From Pseudophaeobacter sp. EL27 (GTDB taxonomy: Bacteria; Pseudomonadota; Alphaproteobacteria; Rhodobacterales; Rhodobacteraceae): a stretch of DNA of 64,000 bases. Made by a program: the position numbers and the translations under genes. Of this stretch, positions 51,300 to 59,128 are shown one piece after another. Location: the NCBI RefSeq assembly GCF_900313025.1, contig NZ_OMPQ01000013.1, positions 124,001 to 188,000 of the forward strand, written 5' to 3'. Each line of letters opens with the position of its first letter. Within the stretch, counting starts at the first letter, position 1. A model generated the notes under the pieces. It was not told where the DNA came from, made no database searches, and saw only the letters and a program-made list of their open reading frames with translations.

Positions 51300-51784
51300 T
51301 GCCCAAGCTGGATCTGGCACAAATCCCCTTTCAGGGGGGCTCCAGCTACCCTAGCAAACTGGCCGAGGCAACTGCGGGTCGTTTTGTGCAGCGCATTGGC
51401 GACGCCAGCGGCTTGACCCAATCGGGCATCAATATCGTACGGATTGAGCCCGGTGGGCTGTCGTCACTGCGCCACTACCACATGCAACAGGATGAATTCC
51501 TGGTGATGCTGAGCGGTGCGCTGACCCTGATCGACGACGATGGCGAACACGAGATGCTGCCCGGTGATTGCGCCAGTTTCCCAGCCGGTGAGGCCAATGG
51601 TCATCACCTGAAGAACAATACCGCGGCGCCGGCCACCTTCCTGGTGGTGGGCACCCGGACCCCGACAGAGACCGCTTACTACAGCGACATGGACATGAAG
51701 GTAGAGATGGACGCAACAGGCGCCAGCTTTACCCGCAAAGACGGCAGCCCGCTGACGGCTGACCAAATCGGAGACGAGACATGA
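51299..51784 (+). CDS. Single-domain cupin protein
   Basis: The 161-residue protein has the cupin motif 1 region GGLSSLRHYHMQQDEFLVMLSG and motif 2 PGDCASFPAGEANGHHLKNN, with the His/Glu metal ligands present. Function in the beta-oxidation operon is unknown; similar cupins are found beside fad genes in Roseobacters. It overlaps the thiolase stop and the fadJ start (ATGA), so it is made in step with both enzymes. Confidence 0.88.
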   Translation: MPKLDLAQIPFQGGSSYPSKLAEATAGRFVQRIGDASGLTQSGINIVRIEPGGLSSLRHYHMQQDEFLVMLSGALTLIDDDGEHEMLPGDCASFPAGEANGHHLKNNTAAPATFLVVGTRTPTETAYYSDMDMKVEMDATGASFTRKDGSPLTADQIGDET

Positions 51785-53985
51785 GTGAGTTTACGCTTTC
51801 CAAGGACGCAGATGGCGTCGCAACAATCACCTGGGATGTGCCCGGCAAAACCATGAACGTGATGTCCTTTGACGGGCTCGGCCAGCTAGAGACCTGCATT
51901 GATCAGGCCCTAGCGGATGACGAGATCAAAGGCGTGGTGATCACCTCTGGCAAAGAAGGCTCTTTTGCTGGCGGCATGGACCTGAACCTGCTGGCGGTGA
52001 TGAAGGAAGAGGCCGGCGACGAGCCTGCCCGGGGCCTGTTTGAAGGCACCATGAAAATGCACGCCCTGCTGCGCAAGATCGAGCTGGCCGGCATGGATCT
52101 GAAAACCAAAAAAGGCGGCAAGCCGATTGCTACTGCCCTGCCCGGCACCGCCGCTGGCATCGGTATGGAGCTGCCGCTGTCGACCCATCGGATTTTTGCA
52201 GCCGAGAACCCAAAGGCAAAATATGGCCTGCCGGAAATCATGGTTGGCATCTTCCCCGGTGCGGGCGGCACCACCCGCATGGTGCGCAAGGTTGGCGCCA
52301 TTGCCGCAGCACCACTCCTGCTGGAAGGCAAGATGCTGGACGTGAAAAAGGCCAAGGGTGCCGGCTATGTTGACGAGATCGCCGCTGATCCCGTTGCCGC
52401 CGCCAAGGACTGGGTGCTGAATGCATCGGGCGCTGATCTGGTGAAACCCTGGGATGCCAAGGGCTACAAGATGCCCGGTGGCGCCCCCTATCACCCTGCC
52501 GGATTCATGAACTTTGTTGGCGCCTCTGCCATGGTGCATGGCAAGACCCAGGGCGCCTTCCCGGCGGCCAAGGCACTGCTGAGTGCCGTCTATGAGGGCG
52601 CGCTTGTGGACTTTGACACCGCGCTCAAGATCGAGGCCCGCTGGTTTACCTCCGTTCTGATGAACCCTTCGTCCGGTGCGATGATCCGCTCCTTGTTCAT
52701 CAACAAGGAAGCGCTGGAAAAAGGCGCGGTGCGTCCCAAGGATATTCCCGATCAGCGCGTCCAGAAACTCGGCGTGCTGGGGGCTGGCATGATGGGCGCT
52801 GGCATCGCGCTGGTCTCGGCCCAGGCCGGTATGGAGGTGGTTCTGATCGACCGCGACCAAGAAGCCGCAGACAAGGGTAAGGCCTATACTGAGAGCTACC
52901 TCGACAAGGGGATGAAGCGCGGCAAGGTCACGGCTGAAAAGAAAGAGGCGATGCTGTCCCGCATCACCGCCACGCCTGATTTGGATGCGCTGAAAGGCTG
53001 CGATCTGATCATCGAGGCGGTATTCGAGGATCCGGCAGTCAAAGCCGAGATGACCAAGAAGGTTGAAGCGGTGATCCCCGAAGATTGCATCTTTGCCTCC
53101 AACACCTCGACCCTGCCGATCACCGGTCTGGCCGAGGCCTCCTCACGTCCCGAACAGTTCATCGGCATCCACTTCTTCTCGCCGGTTGAGAAGATGTTCC
53201 TGGTGGAAATCATCAAGGGCAAGGAAACTGGCCCCCGTGCCGTGGCCAAGGCCCTGGACTATGTGCGCCAGATCAAGAAGACGCCCATCGTCGTCAATGA
53301 CGCGCGCTTCTTCTATGCCAACCGCTGCATCATTCCTTACGTGAATGAGGGCGCACGGATGATCACCGAAGGTGTCTCGCCCGTGCTGATCGACAATGCG
53401 GCGCGTCAGCTTGGTTTCCCTGTTGGCCCCATTCAGCTGACGGATGAGACCTCGATTGATCTCGGCGCCAAGATCGCCCGCGCCACCAAGGCCGCCATGG
53501 GCAATGAATACCCCGAGAGCCCAGCGGATGACATGATCTTCTGGATGGAAGATCTGGGTCGTCTGGGTCGCAAATCCAACGCCGGCTTCTTTGACTATGA
53601 CGAAAAGGGCAAGCGCACGGGTTACTGGAAAGGCATGCAGGACAAATACCCGCTGCTGGAGGATCAGCCTGACCTTATCGAGGTGCAGGAACGTCTGATG
53701 TTTGCTCAGGTGCTTGAGGCCGTTCGGGCGCTGGAAGAAGGCGTGCTGGAAGACATCCGCGAAGGCGATGTGGGCGCGGTTCTGGCCTGGGGCTTTGCCC
53801 CATGGTCCGGCGGCCCGCTCAGCTGGCTCGACATCATCGGCACGCCCTACGCGGCCGAGCGTTGTGATCAGCTGACCGCAGCCTACGGCGAACGTTTTGC
53901 CTGCCCGGATCTGCTGCGCGAGATGGCTGCCAAGGGCCAGACCTTCTACGGTCGCTTCAACCCGGACGAAGCCTCAGCGGCGTAA
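51781..53985 (+). CDS. fadJ: FadJ/FadB-type bifunctional enoyl-CoA hydratase/3-hydroxyacyl-CoA dehydrogenase
   Basis: This 734-residue enzyme hydrates enoyl-CoA and oxidises the product to 3-ketoacyl-CoA. The N-terminal crotonase domain has the oxyanion-hole regions (SFAGGMDLN, LPGTAAGIGMELPLS, GIFPGAGGTTRMVR). The central NAD domain has LGVLGAGMMGAGIALVSA and the catalytic His in IGIHFFSPVEKM. The C-terminal dehydrogenase repeats follow. Together with the thiolase and the two dehydrogenases it completes a beta-oxidation cycle. A strong terminator lies 30 bases past its stop. Confidence 0.95.
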   Translation: MSEFTLSKDADGVATITWDVPGKTMNVMSFDGLGQLETCIDQALADDEIKGVVITSGKEGSFAGGMDLNLLAVMKEEAGDEPARGLFEGTMKMHALLRKIELAGMDLKTKKGGKPIATALPGTAAGIGMELPLSTHRIFAAENPKAKYGLPEIMVGIFPGAGGTTRMVRKVGAIAAAPLLLEGKMLDVKKAKGAGYVDEIAADPVAAAKDWVLNASGADLVKPWDAKGYKMPGGAPYHPAGFMNFVGASAMVHGKTQGAFPAAKALLSAVYEGALVDFDTALKIEARWFTSVLMNPSSGAMIRSLFINKEALEKGAVRPKDIPDQRVQKLGVLGAGMMGAGIALVSAQAGMEVVLIDRDQEAADKGKAYTESYLDKGMKRGKVTAEKKEAMLSRITATPDLDALKGCDLIIEAVFEDPAVKAEMTKKVEAVIPEDCIFASNTSTLPITGLAEASSRPEQFIGIHFFSPVEKMFLVEIIKGKETGPRAVAKALDYVRQIKKTPIVVNDARFFYANRCIIPYVNEGARMITEGVSPVLIDNAARQLGFPVGPIQLTDETSIDLGAKIARATKAAMGNEYPESPADDMIFWMEDLGRLGRKSNAGFFDYDEKGKRTGYWKGMQDKYPLLEDQPDLIEVQERLMFAQVLEAVRALEEGVLEDIREGDVGAVLAWGFAPWSGGPLSWLDIIGTPYAAERCDQLTAAYGERFACPDLLREMAAKGQTFYGRFNPDEASAA

Positions 53986-54014
53986 GGCCTGCAACCGGTC
54001 TGGCAAAATTAAGT

Positions 54015-54047
54015 CCGCCTCCCAAGTATTTGGGAGGTGGTTTTTTT
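54015..54047 (+). terminator. Rho-independent terminator closing the beta-oxidation operon
   Basis: CCgCCTCCCAA pairs with TTGGGAGGtGG (one mismatch) across a short loop and is followed by seven T. This is the clearest terminator in the window. Confidence 0.92.
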
Positions 54048-54067
54048 ATGAGGGCACTCGGCACCTG

Positions 54068-54514
54068 TCAGGCAAGTGTGTCTCCACTTAAGGCAGTGAA
54101 ACGGCGAAGCATTGCGGCGAATTGATCGACCTCTTGCTCTCCCCAACGGTCATTGAACAGGTAGCCTGCTCTCTTGGAGAAGGTCGCGAGTGCTTGTGAG
54201 AGCTTCTCTCGCCCGGCATCGGTCGCCACAACGAAAATCAATCTGGCATCCCGCTCGTCGACCTCTCGACCAATCAGGCCAATCTTCTCCATCGGCACAG
54301 CCATACGGGTAATCGTAGAAGCGCTGACATACATCCGCTTTGCAAGGTCAACACGGGACAAACGGTTCGCGGGCGCGCGCTCCAGATGAAGCATCAACAA
54401 AAACTCGTTCACGGAAATACCGTGAACGGATGAAAGCTCACCTGAGAGACCCGCTCGAAAGCCATCAGCGACTTGAAGCAGGCGGAGAACATTAGGGGTA
54501 TATTGATCTGTCAT
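54068..54514 (-). CDS. MarR-family transcriptional regulator
   Basis: The 148-residue winged-helix protein has a MarR pattern: dimer helix (VLRLLQVADGFRAGLSGELS), DNA-binding region (RVDLAKRMYVSASTITRMAVPMEKIGLIGREVDERDARLIFVVAT, shown here in part) and C-terminal dimer helix. I choose the ATG at 54514; codons upstream run through the operator. The intergenic palindrome at 54522-54537 is the likely self-operator and would also cover the promoter of the divergent ABA4-like gene. The ligand is unknown. Confidence 0.87.
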   Translation of the reverse strand: MTDQYTPNVLRLLQVADGFRAGLSGELSSVHGISVNEFLLMLHLERAPANRLSRVDLAKRMYVSASTITRMAVPMEKIGLIGREVDERDARLIFVVATDAGREKLSQALATFSKRAGYLFNDRWGEQEVDQFAAMLRRFTALSGDTLA

Positions 54515-54521
54515 GTCGGTT

Positions 54522-54537
54522 TTATATTGCAATATAA
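54522..54537. promoter_or_regulatory. Perfect 16-bp palindrome, likely MarR operator
   Basis: TTATATTGCAATATAA is fully self-complementary. It lies 7 bases before the marR start and 51 bases before the ABA4-like start, as expected for a MarR-family operator controlling both. Confidence 0.75.
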
Positions 54538-54588
54538 TTGCATGTGCAAGTATATCGAACTCCAAAACTTGATAGACAGGACCAAAGC

Positions 54589-55020
54589 ATGATTCTTGAA
54601 ACTTCTTTTTCAATCGCAGGTATCGTTGCTATGGTAGGTTGGGTGCTACTGTTGGTTTCACCACTCATGCCAAAATGGTCTGACCTGATTGCTGGCGTGA
54701 TGCTTCCAAGCCTTCTTTCACTGGGATATGTCATACTTCTCGTCTTTCCCGCAGCCGAGAGTGGCGGCGGTTTTGGGACGCTTGCAGAGGTGATGGAACT
54801 CTTCTCCTATGAGCAGGCTGCACTCGCCGCCTGGGTTCACTTTCTGGCCTTTGATTTGGTCATTGGCGCATGGGCTTGCCGCAAGGCGCGCTCGGACGGC
54901 ATGGCTTTCTGGTTTGTCGCACCCTGCTTGCCAGTGATCTTTCTGTTTGGGCCAGCTGGGTTCCTGCTATTCCTAGCAATCCGTGCAACCCGCAGTTTCA
55001 TGGTAAAGGCACAGGCATAA
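54589..55020 (+). CDS. ABA4-like family membrane protein (DUF4281)
   Basis: The 143-residue protein has four hydrophobic segments (about 5-25, 30-52, 82-100, 106-130) and the ABA4-like signature SYEQAALAAWVHFLAFDLVIGAW-type stretch (shown here in part: AAWVHFLAFDLVIGAW). Plant ABA4 is required for neoxanthin formation; bacterial homologues have no settled function, but a link with carotenoids has been proposed. No carotenoid genes are in the window. I choose the ATG at 54589 (AGGA upstream). It is divergent from marR and probably under its control. Confidence 0.75.
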   Translation: MILETSFSIAGIVAMVGWVLLLVSPLMPKWSDLIAGVMLPSLLSLGYVILLVFPAAESGGGFGTLAEVMELFSYEQAALAAWVHFLAFDLVIGAWACRKARSDGMAFWFVAPCLPVIFLFGPAGFLLFLAIRATRSFMVKAQA

Positions 55021-55109
55021 GTACAGGCAAACGAACAAAACGCTCTTTCATGCATTTACCCCCTTCGGCGTTCAGAACAGGCTGTTAGGTTTCGTTCGAC
55101 ATGCTGACG

Positions 55110-55180
55110 TTCAACTGCTGCAAACAGTTGAAACCTGAAAAGGAAAAGCTGCCCAAAGCGAGCAGGCTTTGGGCAGCTTT
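55110..55180. terminator. Two hairpins between the ABA4-like and Hint-domain genes
   Basis: Hairpin 1: TTCAACTG / CAGTTGAA (55110-55132). Hairpin 2: a perfect 15-bp stem AAAGCTGCCCAAAGC and complement around a 6-base loop (55145-55180), flanked by AAAA on the left, which reads as TTTT for the leftward Hint gene. Convergent genes on either side make a two-way terminator likely. Confidence 0.7.
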
Positions 55181-55222
55181 GCAACAGGCCATCGATTCCG
55201 CTCTAGATCACAAGACCAAAGC

Positions 55223-55885
55223 CTACATCTGAAAGGCGCCTGAAGGCATCATTGGCAGAGCGCTGCCCATCATCATGGTCTCAGAGGTGGTCATTGCCTC
55301 GATCAACTCGCAGGCCTCCTCGATGGGCAGGACCTTGTAGATATCTTCTTGCAAATCCACCCCAATGGTCAGCAGATCACGCGGCGCCGGGCAATAGCCC
55401 AGCAGGCCCGCCTCAAGATAGATGACTTCGTCCTGCTCAAAGCGCGGGGTGATCAGTTGCAGCTCATTGTCCGGATGCAGGCGGCAGATGCCCCGGTAGC
55501 CATCCAGCGTCGAGGCAGGCACCACGGCAAAGGGATCGCCCTGGTGGTCCTCGATAAGATCGCTCTCCATCAGCACCCCCTGATCCGGCATCAGCCACAT
55601 GGGCACCCGGTTGTTCAACGCGTCGCGGGGGATATGCATGGGGCAGCGCGTTGGGTCGATCTCACCGGCCTCAAGATGCACGGTTTCGCGTACCATCTCG
55701 ACAACGGTCTGCATGCCATGATCAAAGGTCAGCACCTTGTCCCCGGCACAGAGCGCCTCGACCGGGCGCCAGCCCATATTGGAGGCCACATGGGTGCCGG
55801 ACAAAAAGCCGCCCTGCCCGACCGATACCGGCGGAACCGACAGGTCTGCACCAAAGCTCAGGCGTTTTTGAAACCAATCCAGCAT
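55223..55885 (-). CDS. Hint-domain protein
   Basis: The 220-residue protein contains FLSGTHVASNMGWRPVEALCAGDKVLTFDHG, the start of a Hint (Hedgehog/intein) domain of the kind widespread in Rhodobacterales, and a later HPDNELQLITPRFEQDEV-type region. The usual first catalytic Cys of true self-splicing domains appears replaced (Phe-Leu-Ser-Gly), so autoprocessing is doubtful. No signal peptide. I choose the ATG at 55885 (GGAGAG upstream). Such proteins are often fused to RTX repeats; here the domain is alone and sits beside a sulfotransferase. Confidence 0.85.
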   Translation of the reverse strand: MLDWFQKRLSFGADLSVPPVSVGQGGFLSGTHVASNMGWRPVEALCAGDKVLTFDHGMQTVVEMVRETVHLEAGEIDPTRCPMHIPRDALNNRVPMWLMPDQGVLMESDLIEDHQGDPFAVVPASTLDGYRGICRLHPDNELQLITPRFEQDEVIYLEAGLLGYCPAPRDLLTIGVDLQEDIYKVLPIEEACELIEAMTTSETMMMGSALPMMPSGAFQM

Positions 55886-55985
55886 TTCGATCTCTCCTCT
55901 GCGGCGGCACCTGCATCCCAATGGGCTGTGGCGCTGCTATCCTTGTCTGGGCTCAGGCAGGTTGGAGAGAATCTTTGCGGTGATC

Positions 55986-56675
55986 TCACCCGGCTGCGCG
56001 GCCCCTTTGATCCAAGGCTAGGTCGAAATCGTTAAAAGAATATTCAAATCGCGTTATTTCTTCGTGGCAGGCCCGGGCAAGTGCCGCCTGCGTCTCGGCG
56101 TCATAGTACCCACGCCAGTCCCGCTGCCGGTTTGAGACATTCTCGCGCGACAAATCCAGCTCAAATCCGAGGTGGTCAAACAGCGGCGCAGCATCGGTAG
56201 AGAAATGCTCCAGCCGGATATAGAGCTGGCATTGCTCTGCCCCATCGGCATGACGCATATAGCTGGACTCGCTGTTGGTCTCAAAGCTGCCTAGGGTGTC
56301 TGGGTGCAGAATAAAATCACGAAACTCCAGCGACTTGGACAGATGCACCGCTGGGTGATCAAAGCCCTGCTGCCGCAGCCAGTGATAATAGCTCACCGCC
56401 CGGTCCCAGGGGTTGCGCACCAGAGTAAAGGTGAACAGCGCGCGCAGTTCATCCTCGGGGATCAGCCCAGAGAGGTCCGCCAGAGTGGAGTGTTTCCACA
56501 AGCGGCCTGCGGTTTTTATGCCCTGTAAACGGCGGCGGCGGTTCTTGGCCTTTGGGGTGTCCCCCAGCATCATATCGTCACGCTTGGCCCGCGCCTCCAG
56601 CGCCAGCGCCAGCGCGGTGCCGCCGGTTTTGGGGATATGTATGAACAGATATTTACGGCCGCGCGACAGGATCAT
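55986..56675 (-). CDS. Sulfotransferase family 2 protein
   Basis: The 229-residue protein has both PAPS-binding motifs: the 5'-phosphosulfate loop YLFIHIPKTGGTALALAL near the N-terminus and the 3'-phosphate motif FTLVRNPWDRAVSYYHWL in the middle. It would transfer sulfate from PAPS to a sugar or other hydroxyl group. The acceptor is not evident and no glycosyltransferases are adjacent. It lies 100 bases upstream of the Hint gene on the same strand. The ribosome site before the ATG is weak. Confidence 0.87.
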   Translation of the reverse strand: MILSRGRKYLFIHIPKTGGTALALALEARAKRDDMMLGDTPKAKNRRRRLQGIKTAGRLWKHSTLADLSGLIPEDELRALFTFTLVRNPWDRAVSYYHWLRQQGFDHPAVHLSKSLEFRDFILHPDTLGSFETNSESSYMRHADGAEQCQLYIRLEHFSTDAAPLFDHLGFELDLSRENVSNRQRDWRGYYDAETQAALARACHEEITRFEYSFNDFDLALDQRGRAAG

Positions 56676-56748
56676 GGCCCAAGGCTACGCCATCAGAAGG
56701 CAGAAGAAAACGCCTACAAAAGAGCGATAGGATGGATAGACCAGACAG

Positions 56749-57096
56749 TTATCCGCGCGTCGAGGCGTCCTTGTCTTCGTCAGGTCCGACGTTGAGAAGA
56801 ACCCAAAAACCAAAGACCAAGGCTCCCGAAGCCGCTATAGAAAGAAGGGAATAGTTCCCCAAAAGGACCAAGACTGCTTCGGGGACATCATAGTGGCCGT
56901 CGGCGACAGATTGAATAGTGGCCCATAAGCGCATCATCACGAAGATCAAAAAAACGGTAGCGCAGACGACAGCGGGCTTTGCATAGTCCGAGTTCCATTT
57001 ACTAAAAGGAAGCGAAAACAAAAAGGCAGCGAACGCGAAGATCACCACATTAACCGTCGTCGTTCCTAAAAACTCTGCCCAATTGAAGTATACCAT
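56749..57096 (-). CDS. Unknown small membrane protein
   Basis: The 115-residue protein has three hydrophobic segments (about 12-30, 40-60, 82-103) and a charged C-terminus (DEDKDAS). I do not recognise a family. AAGGGAAGAG lies before the ATG. Base composition is clearly more AT-rich than the surrounding genes, which suggests recent acquisition. Confidence 0.6.
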   Translation of the reverse strand: MVYFNWAEFLGTTTVNVVIFAFAAFLFSLPFSKWNSDYAKPAVVCATVFLIFVMMRLWATIQSVADGHYDVPEAVLVLLGNYSLLSIAASGALVFGFWVLLNVGPDEDKDASTRG

Positions 57097-57398
57097 TAGA
57101 AACTCTTCCCTTTCGAAAATAGGAGGACAAATTCTCCCTTGGCTCGGGCCATTGAAGACTCACCACTTGTAGAAGAAATGGGTCGACAACCGCAACCCAG
57201 GGACTTTTTCAAGTGATGGAAACTGCAAGGAGTATGCCAAGGCCCGAACACTGAAAAAATTTGAGTTAAACTCAGAAGTCCTAGATTTCTGGGGCCCTCA
57301 ACAAAATTTCGAAAGTAAAATCCGACTTTTCAGTATGATGACCCATGGGAAAATTGGGCTGAAATCGAACATTAGCCGCACTTCTATAGCACTCGCTG
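57097..57398. other. AT-rich intergenic region
   Basis: These 302 bases have a lower GC content than the rest of the window. A palindrome TGAGTT-A-AACTCA lies at 57262-57274. No coding sequence or RNA gene is apparent. Confidence 0.45.
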
Positions 57399-57555
57399 TC
57401 ATGCCCCTTTGGAAGAGCGCAACGCCAAGGTGGACCCTGCCAGAACGATCAGGTCAATGCCCAGCATCTGCGCCAGATTCAACTCCTGCCCATAGACCAT
57501 CCAAGCAATGGCAGGGCCAACCAGAAGCACCGAATATTCAAACACCGCCACAAAG
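57399..57555 (-). pseudogene. Detached copy of the EamA transporter gene 3' end (direct repeat copy 1)
   Basis: This 157-bp stretch matches 58118-58274 at 146 of 157 positions without gaps. It encodes the last 51 residues of the EamA protein (AVFEYSVLLVGPAIAW onward to SSKGA and the stop), with two amino-acid changes (Val to Glu, Gly to Asp). The homology ends abruptly at 57555. No start or upstream gene body is present, so it cannot make a functional transporter. Confidence 0.85.
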
Positions 57556-57726
57556 ATTGCCGCGCCCCGTGGGGGCGGTTCGGGCGCTGCCAAAGCGGCG
57601 CTTTGGCAAATCGCGCAACACTTGATTATTGAGATCAATGAGGGTTTGCTAAGCGAACGAAACCACCCTGCCCGGCTCCATGAAATTACTATGCTATATT
57701 CCTAGAATTCTTGTTGAGAACTTATC

Positions 57727-58050
57727 ATGACAGAAATCTCTTTTACCGTTTTCAGTCTTGGCGCTGCACTTACAGACACTCTTGAAGCTTGGGTTTTGGC
57801 CTTAATGGGCCTTGTCCTGGGAATTGATTTGGTTCTCGGCATTCGTCGCAAAGCTTTTTTGCACTTGGGTTTTATTCAGGCTTTCGGGTTAACTGGTAGC
57901 TATCTTTGGGCCTCATGGATGGCGCAGCAGCAAGATATTTCTGGCCCCTATGCGTGGTCGCTTGTAGTCGGTTTATGGTTCATCTTGGCCGCTGTTTTTC
58001 ATCTCGGTTTGGTCGCCATCAGGTTGACTGCAATGCGTCAAAGACCTTAG
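57727..58050 (+). CDS. Unknown small membrane protein between repeat copies
   Basis: The 107-residue protein has three hydrophobic segments (about 18-37, 45-65, 74-98). I do not recognise a family. It lies within the 719-base unit bracketed by the two copies of the EamA gene end and reads opposite to them. A TATATT sequence occurs 30-40 bases upstream. The ribosome site is weak and its composition is AT-rich. It may be the cargo of the event that made the repeat. Confidence 0.55.
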   Translation: MTEISFTVFSLGAALTDTLEAWVLALMGLVLGIDLVLGIRRKAFLHLGFIQAFGLTGSYLWASWMAQQQDISGPYAWSLVVGLWFILAAVFHLGLVAIRLTAMRQRP

Positions 58051-58117
58051 TCGACGAACTACTTGAGATCCAAGCGCCCCACCGCTGCGCCCCAAGCGGC
58101 CCGTCCGACGCAGTATC

Positions 58118-58274
58118 TCACGCCCCTTTGGAAGAGCGCAACGCCAAGGTGGACCCTGCCAGTACGATCAGGCCAATGCCCAGCATCTGCGCCAGATTCA
58201 GCACCTGCCCATAGACCATCCAGGCAATGGCAGGCCCCACCAGCAGCACTGAGTATTCAAACACCGCCACAAAG
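58118..58274. repeat. Direct repeat copy 2 (within the EamA gene)
   Basis: The intact copy of the 157-bp repeat, forming the last 52 codons of the EamA gene. Copy 1 is at 57399-57555 in the same orientation, start to start 719 bases. Confidence 0.9.
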
Positions 58275-59080
58275 GAGGCCTCGCCCAGCTGATAGGCCTT
58301 GGTGATCAAGAACACTCCGCCCACCGCGGCAAAGCCCTGCAAAAGGATCAAATGCGACATCTCCCATAGCGGCCAAACCCAGCCGCGGGTGACAAATCCA
58401 TCCGCGCCCTGCCCCACCGGCAGCGGCCAGATCTCAACACCGACCAGCAGCAGGCCTCCGATCAATCCCTGCGCCAGAAGATAGATGAACAGCATCGAAA
58501 CCGTGCTTTCTTCCTTGCACATGGTGCCCGTCACGATAGAGCCCAGTGCGTAAAAGAACCCACCCGCAACCGGCAGCAGGATCATCCAGTCAAAGGCCGT
58601 GACATCCGGCTGCAGTACAAAAAGCACCCCGACAAAGCCACCAATCACCGCCGCGATCCGCACCATGCCGATGCGCATTTTCATGAACAATACCGAGACC
58701 ACAACGATGATAATCGGCGAGGTAAACAGCCCCGCCAGCGCCTGAGCAATGGGCATCAGCGCCACTGCCGAGAAGTAGAAGACCATCGAGGTCGCCACCA
58801 GCAGGGCTCGCAGCGTGACTGCGCCAAAGCGACGCGGCATCATGCTGCCAAAGCCCATTTTTGACATCACCCAGAGGATCGGCAGCGCCACCAGGGTGCG
58901 CAACAGATAGAACTGCCCCAGCCCGATTGTCTCGGCCATCAAGGGCACTGCGTTGTCGGTGACACCAATGATAGCCATGGCCGCCAGCATCGCCTGTGCT
59001 GCCGAAGTTTGATTGCCCGCGTGGGACTGGAGGGATGCGACTTGTTTCATAGCTCTTTCATTGCCCGCAACTTTCATCAT
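58118..59080 (-). CDS. EamA/DMT-superfamily transporter
   Basis: The 320-residue protein has ten hydrophobic segments in two EamA repeats, each beginning with a helix of the type AAMAIIGVTDNAVPLMAETIGL and ending near AFVFEYS-like residues (ASFVAVFEYSVLLVGPAIAW in the second). EamA proteins export small metabolites such as amino acids or purines; the substrate is not evident. GAGGA lies 6 bases before the first of two adjacent ATGs. It is divergent from the acyl-CoA synthetase with only 48 bases between starts. Confidence 0.9.
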   Translation of the reverse strand: MMKVAGNERAMKQVASLQSHAGNQTSAAQAMLAAMAIIGVTDNAVPLMAETIGLGQFYLLRTLVALPILWVMSKMGFGSMMPRRFGAVTLRALLVATSMVFYFSAVALMPIAQALAGLFTSPIIIVVVSVLFMKMRIGMVRIAAVIGGFVGVLFVLQPDVTAFDWMILLPVAGGFFYALGSIVTGTMCKEESTVSMLFIYLLAQGLIGGLLLVGVEIWPLPVGQGADGFVTRGWVWPLWEMSHLILLQGFAAVGGVFLITKAYQLGEASFVAVFEYSVLLVGPAIAWMVYGQVLNLAQMLGIGLIVLAGSTLALRSSKGA

Positions 59081-59128
59081 TATCTGTCCTCAAACCGACA
59101 TACCGACAGAATCATGGGAGGAAAGCTG

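Noticed and set aside
57399-57638. A separate 79-residue gene
   Set aside because: Its C-terminal 51 residues are the copied end of the EamA protein and the first part is not conserved in character; it is treated as a gene fragment.
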